64,000 nucleotides of DNA from Hofstenia miamia (Eukaryota; Xenacoelomorpha; Acoela; Hofsteniidae), in contig CABFPE010000003.1 of the NCBI GenBank assembly GCA_900660155.1, forward strand, positions 3,882,512 through 3,946,511, given 5' to 3'. Below, one piece after another: positions 11,194 through 24,639 of this stretch. The notes beneath the pieces are model-generated. The model saw only the letters and a program-made list of their open reading frames with translations. It was not told the DNA's origin and searched no databases. Each line of letters begins with the position of its first letter. Position 1 is the first letter of the stretch. A program made the position numbers and the translations under genes.

Positions 11194-11381
11194 ACTTTGC
11201 TGAATTGAAAAATACAGAGAACGGGTTCTTATTGAGATAAATAAGAAATCTTACCAGATTACTATACAATAGAGGGAATGTCGAAAAGAGGGGTATGATC
11301 CACACTAGTAAGAGGATGTGCCAACAATTAAAACCTGGGTTAAAACGAGAAATTTTCTCTAACTTTGAAAAAAAAAAAAAT

Positions 11382-11930
11382 GAATGAATATTTCAGTATA
11401 CATCAGGTTGGTCACGAGTTAAATACAATGCAAATAAGTATTGATTACCAATTGAATTAATTGTTGGTTTAGTACAAGAAGGCCCACTAAGTAAAATGTT
11501 ATTTATTGATTAAACTAACGAAATATCAAATGAAATTATGAATATTGAAAGATCAGTGGTTGAAATTGCAAAATATTCAGACGATACGTGTGTCATTGTT
11601 AGAATCTACGATCAATCTGCTTACAGAGATTATTAGAAATATAAAGTTTCCATAGAACAAGTTATTGAACAGTCTGTTGTAAGGAACCTTAAAATTAACA
11701 CAGTAAAGACTCAAGAAATAATTATTGCTCATCCTAACATCAAGAAAGCTCATCTTAAATTTATTTTAAAAGATAGAATTTTAGTTAACGGAGAAGCAAT
11801 ACAACCTGCATTAACCCATAAGTACTTAGGCCTGAACATTGACGAAATATTAATTAAAATTGGTTAACTCATTTTTGGCTTTGATGAAATCTAAGCATTT
11901 TAGAGCAAGCACTGTTTACAGGTAATTGTA
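11382..11930 (+). mobile_element. Old LINE copy, 3' part (RT palm and thumb)
   Basis: This continues the copy at 5586-7520 after the inserted younger LINE. Readable pieces are LPIELIVGLVQEGPLSKML (the VPQGGPLS block), VEIAKYSDDTCVIV (the YSDD active site) and ALTHKYLGLNIDE (the YLG block). Frame and spacing match the young copy across the insertion point, apart from a one-residue gap. Recognisable similarity fades after about 11870; the 3' end is set loosely. Confidence 0.75.
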
Positions 11931-13531
11931 TTTCCAATAAAAATGTACTTTGCACAACAACTCCCTGAGACTTAGATTGAAAATGAAGCGGTCTGACATT
12001 ATCCACCTGTGTAGGTAATTGAAACCATTTACCTTTGACACTATTATCTAATTTATTAAGGAAATTTTAATCATAATTATGGTCCTTAGATACATAAAAC
12101 AACTTGCTGAAAACACTGGAAAACATATTTGTGTGTAGCTGCATTTCTGTTTATGCAAATTAAGCAAATGAATTTAATCTTCTCGTATTGTTTACTTTAA
12201 AATATAATATGAATTCCTCAAGAAATTAAATGCCTTAGATTAGGCTATTTAAAAAACTTTTTTATTATCACTTCAATATATCAAGTGAGGCTGAAAGTTT
12301 CATAAAAATTGACTTTGAGAATTCTAGCCTCGAGTTTAGGTCTGGTTTCTAAGGAAACCTTAAAATTACGATGGTTGGGTTAGGTTAGGATGGATTAGAA
12401 AAGATTTGGATTGGATTGAATCGGTTTTTAGCGAAATCTTTTTGGGTTCAAAACATTTGGCCGATTTGCACCCATACTTTAAGTTCCTCAGCAAAATATA
12501 TGCTAAATCACTATTATCTTTCTTATATATTGACTCATAAATCATGCTGGCTTTTATGTTATAAATCATGGTCAAGAATGCTATCTAGTAGTGCCGCTTG
12601 GAAAAATTCAAAATTTTGATAAATCTTCCAAACGACGAGCAACGTTATAGCTTACTATGCCTAATTAAATCATATTGATTTCATGTGACTCGCAATCTTC
12701 ACCTCAGAAAACGGAGTTGATTTTGATGAATATCCCGCCAAGTCAGGACTTTAATGCACCAACACAACACATGAGATGCAACACTTAGTAGTGTAAACCT
12801 AGTTAAAAAGCGGTTTAATATTTGGTTTTCAGATCCGGAATTTATATCTTAAATAGATATGAAAAGTAAATTACAGTAAATCGAAAGCCCACTTTGAGTG
12901 ACATTGATCCAACCAACAATACTCATTCCTAATGTAAAAAAATGAACCATTTGTACTGGAAGGGGCTTTACATTTGTATAGCTAAATACCTCAGTATAAA
13001 GTTTATATTATCTAATGATTTGTAAAACACATGATGCATTTTTTCAGTGCTTGTCCTCCACGTTTCATGCAGAATTCTGGTTGACTCTACATTTTCTAGG
13101 GTCCAAATAACCCATGCTGATCAATTTCTAAAAGATTAAGATATATTTAGACTCAACAACACAGCTGAACTCTAACGCGCTTCATAACAAAAACTGCTGA
13201 TCAATTAGATATAAATGTTTGCATATTCACATGAATATTAGTTCATAATACCATAATACCCTGCCAAATATGTAGAAATATGATAGTTTTCAAGAAGAAG
13301 GGAAGTTCCTTCAACTTACTATAAGAAACAAAAAAACTTTAGGGGTATATTTAATTTTTTCAAAGTAAAGTTGCATATTTTAGATACCATGAGTTCATTG
13401 GTTATTGTACAAATATGACAAAAAGAGCATTTGGCAAAGAAGAGCTTCTTGCAACAACGTTTCTTTCATCAACAATTACCTTACATGGATCAATCATATA
13501 TAAGTTTCAAATTCAACTTCTATTTGGTAAG

Positions 13532-13567
<36 letters not shown>

Positions 13568-14640
13568 CTATATTTTTTTTTTGCAAGATATGATTATTAT
13601 GTATATTTAATTGAACTGCATTTGGAAACTGAAAATGTGAGTAATATTGTTATAAATATAGAGTAAAATTCAGATTGAAGTGATGTGATTGTGGATCAGA
13701 TTACACATAAAAGGTCAATTCAATTGATCATTTCCAGATAATTATCATGTTTAATTAATAATATATATGCAGTTTACGTTATGGAGGAATTAACGGATCT
13801 GATTACAATACAATTTTCTTAAATTGTATCTGATTATGCTTTTAATTCCTGAAAATAATTCATTGTAAACGCATCCATTTTTACATTTTTCAATACATGA
13901 ACAGCATTTAAATTTATTAAATTCTTATGCATTAATGTTTTCATCATAATTTTGAGTACAATAAGTTCATTAATATAATTGGTTGCCTTTCAAAACTCAA
14001 AACGAAACATTTTGGTTACTAAAACGAGCTATAGAATTTTTTTCTTAATATTTACTCATTGTATACATGGCATGGCATTTTATCCGGTGGTATAGTTTCC
14101 TATTTTTAGAAAAAATATTGTTAGTCTAAGTAAAAAAAGTAAGTAAAATAAACAAGAAAATAACATTTGTGAACTTAGGAATGTATTTTAATAAATTCCA
14201 ACATTTCCAATCGCTAATACTAATATCTAATTAATTTCAAAATCTTTTTAGGTTTGATGACGTATTAAAAAATGATGACATCACAATTATGAAGATTCGA
14301 AATCGGTTAGCGCTGATATAATCACCCATTACCGAGGTGCCAAAAAATCCCAGTTCGAATAGAATTAATACATTATGAATTTGAAATATCTGAGAGGATC
14401 CCAACAAAATATTATATATGAATTTGGAAAGAAGAATTCCAATGATGTTCAAGAAAGACAGCATTTTGTGGGCAGGCAGAGAAGGCAAAGATCACAAAAC
14501 TTAATTTCTTTTGACAATTGACACCTCAATTTTGTCAAACACTGATTTTAGATCCTATAATTAGACATACGATTGTCGGACGAAAATAAGTCTCAAAACC
14601 CAATCCAAGTTTTATTAATAAATGCTAGTTTGAAGCCAAT
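11931..14640. other. AT-rich, no gene recognised
   Basis: Nothing coding could be supported. A (TA)n microsatellite lies at about 13535-13565. A short GGTTGGGTTAGGTTAGG stretch near 12370 is too short to be telomeric repeat. Confidence 0.4.
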
Positions 14641-14644
14641 ACTA

Positions 14645-15500
14645 CAGGGTGCCCCAACGAAGAGACCTGTTTTTATTTGTAATTAGTTTTAATGTAAACA
14701 GATATTTTTCCTTCTTTTTCAAATAGAAATTAAGAAAAGCCTATTAGAAATTTTTGAAGTACTAATGGATTGTATTGCAATATACGGTGGGACCAAGATA
14801 GTGGAGCTTTACTTCACTACTAATTCTGTGGTTCTCGCCCAGCGTGCTTTCGAAGAGAGTTCCTTGACAGAAAATGTCGTAGTGTAAACACTGTCAGACA
14901 TCTCAAATAAACACAGGAACACTGGACTCCTAAAGATGACAATAAGTTTCACAGTGGCCGAGCAATTTCAGCTAAAACTCCAAATAACATTCAAATTTTG
15001 AGCGAATTTTGAACGTAACGTTCCATCAAAATGATGTTTATTCCAACTATAAAAATAGAAACATTCGTATTGAAGCAGTTATATTCCAGCAAGATGGGGC
15101 GCCACTAGTGTTATGCGGTCAAGGCAATTTTTTTTAGCCGTAGCCGGCCGTGAATTTTGACCCTAATCGGCCGTTAGCCGTAAGTTTTTGGCAGTAACTT
15201 GGCCATAATTCTAAGTGAAATACTGCAATTTTCAATGGAACAATAAAAATATGCTCATAGTTCTAACAATTGAAGAAAATGGGAAGAATTACAAATATAA
15301 ATCATGGAAATATATTGTTCATCGTAATGTTCAGAAATTAATCTTACCCGGGATTTTGGCCGTAAAAATTATCTTTGGTGGCAAAACACTAGGCACCACC
15401 TTACTGTTCAAACACAAAACTTTATTTGAAGCAACTCTTACCTGACTATGCAATTTCATTGTACTATATGGCAAACGAATTGCGTTATATAAATTAAATG
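14645..15500 (+). mobile_element. Decayed IS630/Tc1/mariner-group DNA transposon
   Basis: The left end is probably ACAGGGTGCCCCAACGAAG near 14644. Downstream, decayed frames show an N-terminal helix-turn-helix like the DUF4817 type (VLAQRAF, then RNTGS-like and GRAISAKTPNNIQILSE), followed by the second catalytic block FQQDGAP and PYCSNTKLYLKQLLPDYAI. The catalytic block is split by a 286-bp hAT miniature element at 15106-15391. Frameshifts and a large internal loss are evident because the two blocks are too close. The right end was not located. Confidence 0.55.
15106..15391. mobile_element. hAT miniature element (MITE) with 8-bp target duplication
   Basis: The 286-bp insert begins TAGTGTTATGCGGTCAAGGC and ends as the inverted match TAGTGTTTTGCCACCAAAG, with AATTTTT shared further in. 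It is flanked by GGCGCCAC (15098-15105) and GGCACCAC (15392-15399), a 7-of-8 target duplication typical of hAT elements. The interior carries GCCGTAGCCGGCCGT blocks, related to the fragment at 40690-40745. It has no coding capacity of its own; the frame at 15215-15445 is chance. Confidence 0.75.
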
Positions 15501-18500
15501 TCAACTTAATTTACTAAAAAATGAAATCAGTTTACTTTCTTTGAACCACCAAGTACATACATTTTATATGATCTAATATAAGCCAATACATTGAATATAT
15601 CTGTTATTCTCTGTCTAAATTGTGTGTGTTTCATCAATAAATGGAACCAAACATTTAACTAGCATTATTAAACAATTTCTTGTGTGTAATTCACAAACAA
15701 GTAAAGTTAGAGTATTATAACTTTTAATAAATTCCTATCAGACGTAGAATGGTGATTAATTAGGCTAGACATAAGACATGAAGGAATCTACTATCTCCCT
15801 CCAAATATAAATCAATTATAACTCCCATCATGAATGATATTTTATACTGAAAGTTAAGCACGGTAATTTCTGCATTTATTGTGAAGCTTTCAGCTTTTTA
15901 GTTCGTCTCGATTCTAATGAAATACTGTATTTTTTTAGTGAATTTGAATATATTGTCTCTTTCAAAAATTGGCAATAATTGCAATTAAAAATTTTATAAA
16001 CAATAAATTCCAGATGTATTAAATATATATTCGTTTTTTATGTTTCCTAAAAAAGACGAGTATGCAACTGTCATTAATATCAGCTTTAGCAATTAAAGTC
16101 TATTGTATAATCTAACTGATATCTTATCATCATCAGTGAACTTTCTTTCATAATCATCAAATAAAAAATATTGCAGAAATAGAAAGAATACCACTCTCAA
16201 CTGACGACATTACAGTTGACCATGTATTTAATGAAAAAGTTGCCTTACGTTTTCCATGTATAAAAAATATGATTTTACGGAAAACTTAATAGACAATCAA
16301 ATAAGTTGTTGATAATACTATTAAATATCATAAAATAATTTCTTTTTAAGCAAAAACCGTTGTCATTAGCTGTCGGGCGGAAATATCTATGGTTGGTTAT
16401 CAACTAAAAATGGGGTGAATTTTGTCAGGAATACATTTCTTAAATACGGAAAATCAATGAAACTCATTAGGGATTTGATTTTTGTTGTCTGAATTTGACT
16501 TCAACAATGAAAATATCCTTAATTATGGACACGTGGATACTTCTGTGTAGTGTGTGTCAGACAAAGCAAAAAGTTTAGTGCAAGTTGTGACCAGGTCAGG
16601 GCTGACCATTGAATCCAGAAAAAATCAAAAGTTACAATTTTAAGGAAATTGTTTGAAAACGATTTCAATTAGTTTAATAAATATTTTCAAATTATTGAAT
16701 AAAAGATTTTCAACATCAACATTTTTTAATTATGAGAGATCTCTTTGTGATCAGGGGACCTTATTTCGAAATATTTCACACATATATACTTTATTAGCTT
16801 AGTTCTAGGCGAACATTATTTTAAAAAATATCTCGTTTTTCTTTACATAGAAATTTTCAAAAAGACTTCTTACATAGATATTTTAAGAATGGCACATGTC
16901 ACAAAGACAATATTATTAGACCAAACGTAAATTAGCCTCATCAATCAACAGCCAAAATACTAAATTTGTTGAACGATTTAGAGGTTAACGTTTCAGCAAA
17001 ATAGCCTCATTTAATTTAAAAAGCTTATATATTTTATGTACATGTATTATACATCTCTTTGAAATTGAGTATTGATACTAACGTATTTTAGATAATCCCA
17101 TTGAAAAACATGACTAAAACTAAGTGCAAGTCTATAGCAAAAGTAAGTCTATTGTAAATGTAAAATGAGTCTATTGTTTTAAAATAGATTTAAACTATTC
17201 TTAGAATACGTTCTTATTTTGAAGGATATATAATTATATTTAATTTCTTAAAGCTTTTATAGTTGAAAAAATTTATTCTATTACAACTATTGATTTTCAT
17301 TGATGCATTAAAATCAAAACACCAAAAAATAAAATTTTTTCAAATCACTTCTAACTATATAATTGTATCAACCCCTCTCAAGCAATTAATATAAATTAAT
17401 CAAAAAATTTGTTCAAATACATCAAAATTCACTTTGAAAAGGGCTTATTGAAAATCTTAGAGAGAAAAATCCCACACAAACAATAAAAAGGTCTTTTATT
17501 AAGCCAATTAAAATAAGAAATCATTTTTGGAGGAATTTAAGTTATTTCTCATTGTGCACTATAATTGGCTTAGCAAAAAAGTTGTATCGTTTGCTTGCAT
17601 CCTTGGAGATTCAAACTTTTCAACAAATTTATTTCCAAGCATATAAAAAAATAGTTTATAGTCAACTTTTTCGAGATGCTTGTTGACAAAATGTGGAAAC
17701 TTTTTAAGTGTAGCCTGTGAAGCACTGCCCAATGACATTTCATTTGTAAATTTCATCTGCTTAAGTAATTTATGCTTTTTGTTTTGCCCTGATTTGCATT
17801 TTCAACGTTGTCTTGAATTTAACATTTGTCAACAATCTAGTAACTGAAATAGCTGTATGTTAATTTACTATTTTCCAAATTCAATTTACTTCTTAGTTGT
17901 TCACGTAGATATTTTGACCAGTCTAAACGTAAACGTATTAAAAGTTAATAAAATTTTAACAACAACAGAGAAACAAATTTTACAGTAGTAATAAAAAATA
18001 AATCTCAAAGTGCACAATTCTTTAAAACAAGAGAAAAATATTTAATACTAATATATGTTTTTGAGGTAACATAAAAATTGAAAAAGCAAGGAAAATGTTC
18101 CGAATTTATTTAGAAAGAGTTATCAACTTAGAAATATTACTATGGTTTGCCTTTAATCGAATATCAACAATATAGTTGTTTTTATAAGTTATTGCTCAAT
18201 GCAAGTTAAATGGAATTGTATAAAAAGTGAATACTGCTTTAAAGGAATTTGATATTCAGTAATTTGATAGTTGGTTTTACAAGCAGTTTGGATTTCAAAG
18301 CTTAAAACACGTACAAGCTCAGTATGAAATCGAGATTCAATACGAGCTTCAATTATTCACAGTGGAATTATAAAATTATTGTAAAATTCAAATTCCGAAC
18401 AAAAAATACAAAATTATAGATGAGTCAATCTATGTCCCAAAAATTTGAGAAAACCAGGGCATTTCTTAATACCAAGGTCGTCACCATGAATTTGGGAGTC

Positions 18501-20039
18501 CCGGTGCAAACTCCACCCAAATTTTATTTATTAATTTTCAGGTAAGCGTTTTGGTGTGTACTAGATGCATTTTACTAAATATTTTGTACTTGCATGAATA
18601 CTGGGCCTCCAAAATTTTCTAAAATTGTTCATTAAAGAAAGTTTTTCTAATGTGGAACCACTTTTTTGCTATATGTTGGGCCACAAAATTGCTTTATTTC
18701 TATTTTTGGAGAATATAAAATTGTATTGCCTTTTGGGTCCCGGAGCGGCCGCAACCCTTCAGTGACGTAATTGATTGCAATATAACTGATAGATTGTATG
18801 CTCACCCAGTATATCTGCAAAAAGTTAGCATTGTCAGTTATTATTACATTGGCAGAAGCTCCTTATCTATAATATATTAAGAAAGTAGTTTTCTAAGACG
18901 TCATTAGTCTTCGGCATTAGCAAAAAATAGTCTGACTAAAGTTGTCTTAATCTGCCACCAAATTCAGATTTCCGATATCGAGAATTCAGATTACGAATAT
19001 TGAGAATTCTTCAAAAGAATTTTAGTAAATTAGAAAAGATAGTTATAACTCTTTCATAAAAATGAATTTTAACGAAAGCATAGTTCATAGCTCATAGATT
19101 ACTGATTTAGTTGCGATTCATTTGTCAAATTCAATCTTACCAGCTTTAACATTTAACAAAAGCTTCCGAATTTTCTTATATTTTTTGTAGTTTGAATTTT
19201 GATTAATATCTAAGTTTCTGTTTGTTTTTTTCTATCAAATTTTAAATTGAAGGAAATATCTATAACCGCCGAAGCTTATTTATGAATATATATCTGAAAC
19301 CACAGCTTTGCAGATAATAATGGGCAAGCAAGTGAAAATTTAAGATGCATTGCTTAGGAAAAGCTTGTAAAAAGATGATTGTATTTAATGACACATTGAA
19401 TATAAAACGAATTGCGTGTTTACGGTTGTGTGAGCTGAAATATATTAATATAAAATAAAAACAAGAAATTGAAATACTTGAACGAATTTTTAGGAAAGAT
19501 TGACATTCGAATTAGGTAATGGGAGTTAGCAACATTTTCAATTCTGACGCCAACCTGATTTCCTTTGTATCTATTTAAAATTTTGACAATTTGACATTTA
19601 ATTGCTTTAGGTTTCTTTTTTTATAACTTGCTTTAATTCGCACACTAAATAAAATATCTAAAGAATCTCTTCAATAAATTTTTGTCAATGGTCGCAACAG
19701 AATGCTAAATATTAATTAATTTAGCTTGGATCTCTAATTGCTTTGAATTATGGTATGTGGTAAATTAATTACTATTCAGTTTTTTTATTATAAATAATTT
19801 TGTAATTTGTAACAGACTACTGTCACACATCAACACTTACCTCATTATAGTTGTCATTGACTTTTCAACTATTGACAAATAGCCTCAATTTCCCAGTGTG
19901 TGTTATATATTTTGAATTTTTTGATGAGCTAATTGAATTAGCTGTGATTTCTTATATACATAAATACATAAATAAATAAATTTATATATATATATATATA
20001 TATAATCTTAGTCAATCGAATATTTGAATATTTCTCAAA
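15501..20039. other. AT-rich, no gene recognised
   Basis: No supported gene. A GC-richer island at about 18480-18775 has opposed ends (GGGAGTCCCGG and CCCGGAGCGGCCGC...CACTG reversed) that could be a very old hAT-like miniature element, but no target duplication is seen. A (TA)n tract lies at 19981-20003. Confidence 0.35.
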
Positions 20040-20640
20040 TTAAAAAACCTAATAGAACGTTTAGATAAAATCACCAAGAATCTCAAAAATAATAGATGTC
20101 CACAGAATCTAATTCGTACGATCATTGATAAGAAAATTTTCATTCCATACATAATATTTAAGTGCTACACATAACCAAGGCAAAAGCATATGGGAAGTTA
20201 CCATTTTTCAGATCAACTAAAGAACATCTGAAGAAAGCAAATAAACCATACAACAAAGAATTACTACCTTACTACCTTAGGAAATGTTTTCCAGTACTTT
20301 ACGCAAAAAAGCCATTGAAATATTCCCTAATAAGGATCATGTATACATCATATATACACCCATTTCGACATCGTTTTTTACGGCTTTGATGAATTTTCAA
20401 GTTAATACATTGGCGAGAATAGGCGTTTAGAAACTCGGCGCAAAGGAGCATTTAAGAGGACTTCTACAATCCGAAATATATGCACATATACATGGATGTG
20501 TAGCTAAGTTGAATAATTTTAACATGCTAATAGCACATCATGAAACTGAAATCTCCGAAACAATATGCATTAAATCAACTAAGAAAACATTATTAAATAA
20601 ACAAAGACATCAATCAAATTTAAATTAATTTTGAAGATCT
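20040..20640 (+). mobile_element. Penelope-like element, C-terminal fragment with GIY-YIG endonuclease remains
   Basis: Decayed plus-strand frames show a post-RT linker (KNLKNNRCPQNLIRTIIDKK) and, at about 20435-20620, KEHLRGLLQSEIYAHIHG followed by NNFNMLIAHHETEI and an LN-like end. This matches the endonuclease tail of the copy at 38028-38760 almost block for block. It is clearly broken in several places. A compound (TATATG)n region follows at 20741-20937. Confidence 0.6.
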
Positions 20641-20740
20641 GAAATAAAAAGTTTGGGAATATTTCTGCAAATGCTTGAAAATGACAAAAATGTATATCGA
20701 AACAAGTCGTAATAAAAAGTTACTTAAAAATGTTCAATGT

Positions 20741-20937
20741 ATAAATATATGTATATATATGCATATAATGTATAATGTATAAATATATGTATATATATTC
20801 ATATATATATGTATATGTATATATACATATATATATGCATATATATGTATATATATATACATATATATGCATATATATGTATATGTATATATATACATAT
20901 ATATATAAATATGCATATATATATATATATATGTATG
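20741..20937. repeat. Compound TA/TG microsatellite
   Basis: About 200 bases of alternating TATATG, TATATA and GCATAT units. Open frames on both strands encoding Tyr-Ile-rich peptides come only from this repeat. It starts about 100 bases downstream of the Penelope-like fragment. Confidence 0.85.
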
Positions 20938-20997
20938 CATCTACATTTTTGTATTTAACTTCTCACTCAACAATAATCATGTTTAAATTAGGTTAAA

Positions 20998-22379
20998 AAT
21001 TCACGTTGGCAATTTTTTTTCTTTTTCGGAATTTTAACATGACCACTCTAGATATAGCCTTGTTAGGAGATGGGATGCCTAATTTTAATGTGTTTCTATT
21101 TGAACGATCCACAATATTTTGCAGAAATTTAGTTCGAATTTTGAAAAAACACTGTCATAAATTGTCTTCCATTTCACAAAACGCTGTCCCTAAAATATTT
21201 AGGTCTTTCTAATTGAAATATAGTCAGCATTTTAACCGTCAATATCAATTGAAAATATGCTTTCATTCAGTAACCTTTCTTATGGTAAAAGCAATTATGT
21301 CCAAGCGTTATTACTGCAGCCAGTAGCAATGAAAGGTATTTTGATTAGGGGGGGGGAGTTATATTTATTATCCAACATATTAACAAATTAGGAGGACTTT
21401 TACTATTTATAAATCTTAGGGACGTATTTACTGAACCGGGACTAACTGCAGCACGATTATTCTCGATCAGAACGATGTTAAAATTACCAATTAAGAATTT
21501 CTTACATTAATACAAATTGCTAATCACTTTAAACGTTGAAATCAATGTCTAAAATTTGTCGGAGAAAACATTATATTTATGCACAAATTTCTAGAATATA
21601 CAGAAAAATATTGAGAAGATTAGTTGAAATTAGGAGTATCATAAAAAATGCAGGCAATGACAAGCAGCTGTTGCATATAGTTTAGAAGTTTATAATATAT
21701 TGTCATTATTAAGTGATTAGTAACATTTTTAATTGATAAGTTACAAAATACTTTCTGAAGTATTGTAAATTTTGCATGTATATCCAGTTGATCGCCAATA
21801 CCGAGTTGCGTTTTGTCCATAACAGTAAAGTTCCAATGACAAAATATCTACACTGAGTTCTCAGAAAACACTGAAAAATTGTATGCTTATTTCACATGTT
21901 TTATACTGCAATAAAAATAAAATTAGAGGAACAAAAAATTTTTCGAGAAGTAGCTGTATATTTCTATTGAAGCAATAACAGCAGTTATTAAGAGTTTCAA
22001 ATTACAACTATTTGTAATTTAATACATCTGCCATTGGTTTGGGCGTCTTAACAGATTTTCACTTCCTGAGGAAGCATTTGTTTAAATAATACAAAGTAAA
22101 TCAACAGAAACTTAATCTTCAAAAGCAATTTAATTTAAATTTTGGTCAGATAGGAATTTAAAACAATTTAAGAAGAAATTTTTATGGGCTAATTCCAACC
22201 TTAAATAAAAATACAATTTATAAATCTAATTAAAATTCTTTATACTTAAAAATGCTATTATCAAAAACAAGATAATGCTAAATTTGTTCAATAAAAATTT
22301 ATTCGTGCAAACATGCCAGTGCTTGAGTTAGAGAGTATATATATATATATATGTATATATGAATATCGGTCTTGTTTAT
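20998..22379. other. AT-rich, no gene recognised
   Basis: Nothing supported beyond a short (TA)n at 22338-22355 and a run of nine G at 21349-21357. Confidence 0.4.
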
Positions 22380-22399
22380 GTAAATGAAATTGTCTTCCA

Positions 22400-24310
22400 T
22401 TTCCATTCCATTTCCACAAGTGTCTTATCAACATTTCCATAGTCTTCTATATATTTCAATTTTTTCCATAACTCTTACAACTACTCGCTATGGTTCTGCA
22501 GGGCAAATATTTCAGTGGGTACCAGTCTCATTTCGTTTTTATTGTGTATTCCCCCAGTCTTGAAATAAACCAGCCCCATAAACTTTTGGGACTTAGTAGT
22601 CCTCCATGACCTACTGCTGGTTGCTAACTTGACAATAATGTGAACCAAGGAGATTTCAAATTATTTATTTCAGTTAATTTCTTTTCCAGACTTGCTCACA
22701 ATCAGAGAACAGTTTTAGAGAATTAAAATTTAATAATTTAAAGTCATGTATGCATGGCAACACAGGGATTGCTGTAAGAATTTTTTATTGAGAGGGCCAA
22801 AAATTCCTATAAAATGAAGAAATTTTTTTCTTGGAAGCTTGCTAAATACCGTAGAATGGCAATGTAATGCAAGAAAATAGCACTAGCAAAAAGTGTTGTA
22901 TGCCTCAAAGCTCCTCTGAAAACCGAACTTGTTAACATTAAAGTCCTCGCATATTTATTCAAATCAGCAAAATACTAAATACACAATTTAAAAAATTTTC
23001 TTTTCAGAATATTGGGGAGGCCAAGGGCCTCCTTCCGTCGACGCGATCCCGGGAAGGCCTTCAACAATTTATGGCAAAATTCATTAATTATAATTATTGC
23101 GGTATTCCTAAGCATTAAAAAGTACGATATTTTTGCACATACCGAAATTGCTAACAGATATTTGATGTCACAAATAGGACAGAGCCAGAGTTGCAATTTG
23201 GCTGGATTGGCTCATTCGCTTGGGCCATTTTTCGATTTATATTTGGATCTGGACTTGGCCTGGGCCGCACTTATAGATATGCTTAGACCTAGGCTGTGCT
23301 TGGGTCGAAATCTTGAGCATAATTTTGAGTACACGAATTTGAATGATATAATAATGTGTTTGGTTTTATATCGAAATTACTTCATACAACATTCCGAAAA
23401 AACCAATAGATTTAATCTGATAATTACTCGGTAAACAAGGAAGAATTCAATTGTTTCATTTTAACATCAGTTAGTTCTTTTAATACTAATCTTGACATTC
23501 TCAAGAAAATTTTATTACTGTTACTTTATCATATATCACTCAACTGGATATTCCGATTTTAAGAATCAATGCTCGAAAGGTGTTTTCCATTCATTCAACG
23601 TCTTCTCAGTCTCGTGTAATTATTACCTCAGAAGGGAGCTTGATTGGTCCAGAAAATGTGAAGTGTTGGCAATTCTTTTAAATTTTTGTAATGACTGCAT
23701 ACTAAAAAATTTTAAATCTTGTGCATTACTTGTTTATATTTGTTTTTGCTAGTTTCTTTTGTATTTGGGCTGGGCCTGGGCTTTCTTAGATCTTAATATG
23801 GTCTTGACCTGGGTTTGGGACGAAAAGTTTGGCCTATTTGCAACTCTGGACTGAGCACAGTCATAAGAAATTCTATTAACATCCAAAAAAATTTCCGTAT
23901 TTAGGCATGGAAACTAGAACTGCTTTATCATGGATTCACCATGCTCTCTTTTGAATTCTCTTGTTCATGCAGAGATTACACAAATGAAAGTATTTTTTAA
24001 GTCTATCGAGCCTGATAGGTTGGAAAAGTCTTTATCTATTTTGGAAGAAGTTCTTAAACCTCTGTATGATTGAGACATATTTTGTTTATTTTAATACATT
24101 TTTATTGTTCTTAAAACATTTATTTGCCGTTAAGAAAATTTAAGGTGTTGGGAACATTTTCTGTGTTGTTATGAATGTCTGTTTTTTGAATTTGCATTTA
24201 CCCGAATTTCCATTATATTTCCATTCTATTAAATGATTTCCATTTCCATAATCTAGAAATGGAATGGAATGGAATGGAATTTCTATTTCCATAAGGCAAC
24301 TGATATATAT
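22400..24310. repeat. Possible hAT-type element bounded by TTCCATTTCCATTCC-like ends
   Basis: The left part near 22390-22430 (TCCATTTCCATTCCATTTCC) and the right part near 24225-24295 (GGAATGGAATGGAATGG and CTATTTCCATAAGG) are roughly inverted copies. Between them lies a decayed plus-strand coding scrap at about 23965-24073 (MKVFFKSIEPDRLEKSL, then ILEEVLKPLYD) and the 663-bp hAT miniature element. No target duplication was established, so the boundaries and even the existence of one element remain uncertain. Confidence 0.3.
23186..23848. mobile_element. hAT miniature element, CAGAGTTGCAA-type ends
   Basis: The ends are CAGAGTTGCAATTTGG (left) and the inverted CAGAGTTGCAAATAGG (right), flanked by GACAGAGC (23178-23185) and GACTGAGC (23849-23856), a 7-of-8 target duplication. 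The subterminal parts carry TGGGC/GGCCTGGGC-rich blocks, common in hAT elements of this end type. It is 663 bp and shows no transposase. Confidence 0.75.
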
Positions 24311-24639
24311 ATTAGGAGGCGGGTTAATCAGGTTTATATTTGGTTAAGTAATTCTATACTTTATTTTTAAAATTAAATGATTAAAATTATTGCAGTATTA
24401 CAAAACTATATTTCTAGTCTTAATCTACATTTTTGCAATTCAAAACTATATTTCTGCATCAAAAACTATAAAAAGTACTGGGAAAAACGCATCGATTCCT
24501 ACATGCACTAATTCGTGTTGTCTTTGAAAAACTTTATTGCAATTAGATACATTCATTTTAAATTTACAGAGCATTTTTATCAACAACCCTTTGGATAACT
24601 TCGTATATTTTATAGGTAAACCAGATATTATGATTGTTG

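Larger units (their letters stand above)
7521..11381 (-). mobile_element. Nearly intact LINE (Jockey/CR1/L2-like group) inserted into an older copy
   Basis: The element runs from its 5' end near 11381 (a T-run on the minus strand) through a short leader, ORF1 (11193-10339), ORF2 (10338-7615), a 3' UTR of about 70 bases, and an (AT)n tail at 7519-7542. The 4-base direct repeat GAAT (7517-7520 and 11382-11385) is a possible target duplication. Deleting the insert restores a continuous alignment of the host LINE copy to this one, which fixes the boundaries. PHD-type ORF1, AP-endonuclease and FLDYSSAFNT/YSDD reverse transcriptase place it near the CR1/L2/Rex1 branch of the Jockey superfamily. Confidence 0.85.

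Noticed and set aside
12370-12395. GGTTGGGTTAGGTTAGG, like arthropod telomere repeat
   Set aside because: Only two to three units; far too short to indicate telomeric DNA or a lineage.
20734-20996. Open frames of alternating Tyr-Ile on both strands
   Set aside because: They arise only from the TA/TG microsatellite and have no other content.
23012-23434. 140-codon plus-strand frame
   Set aside because: It runs into the hAT miniature element at 23186 and has no family motif.
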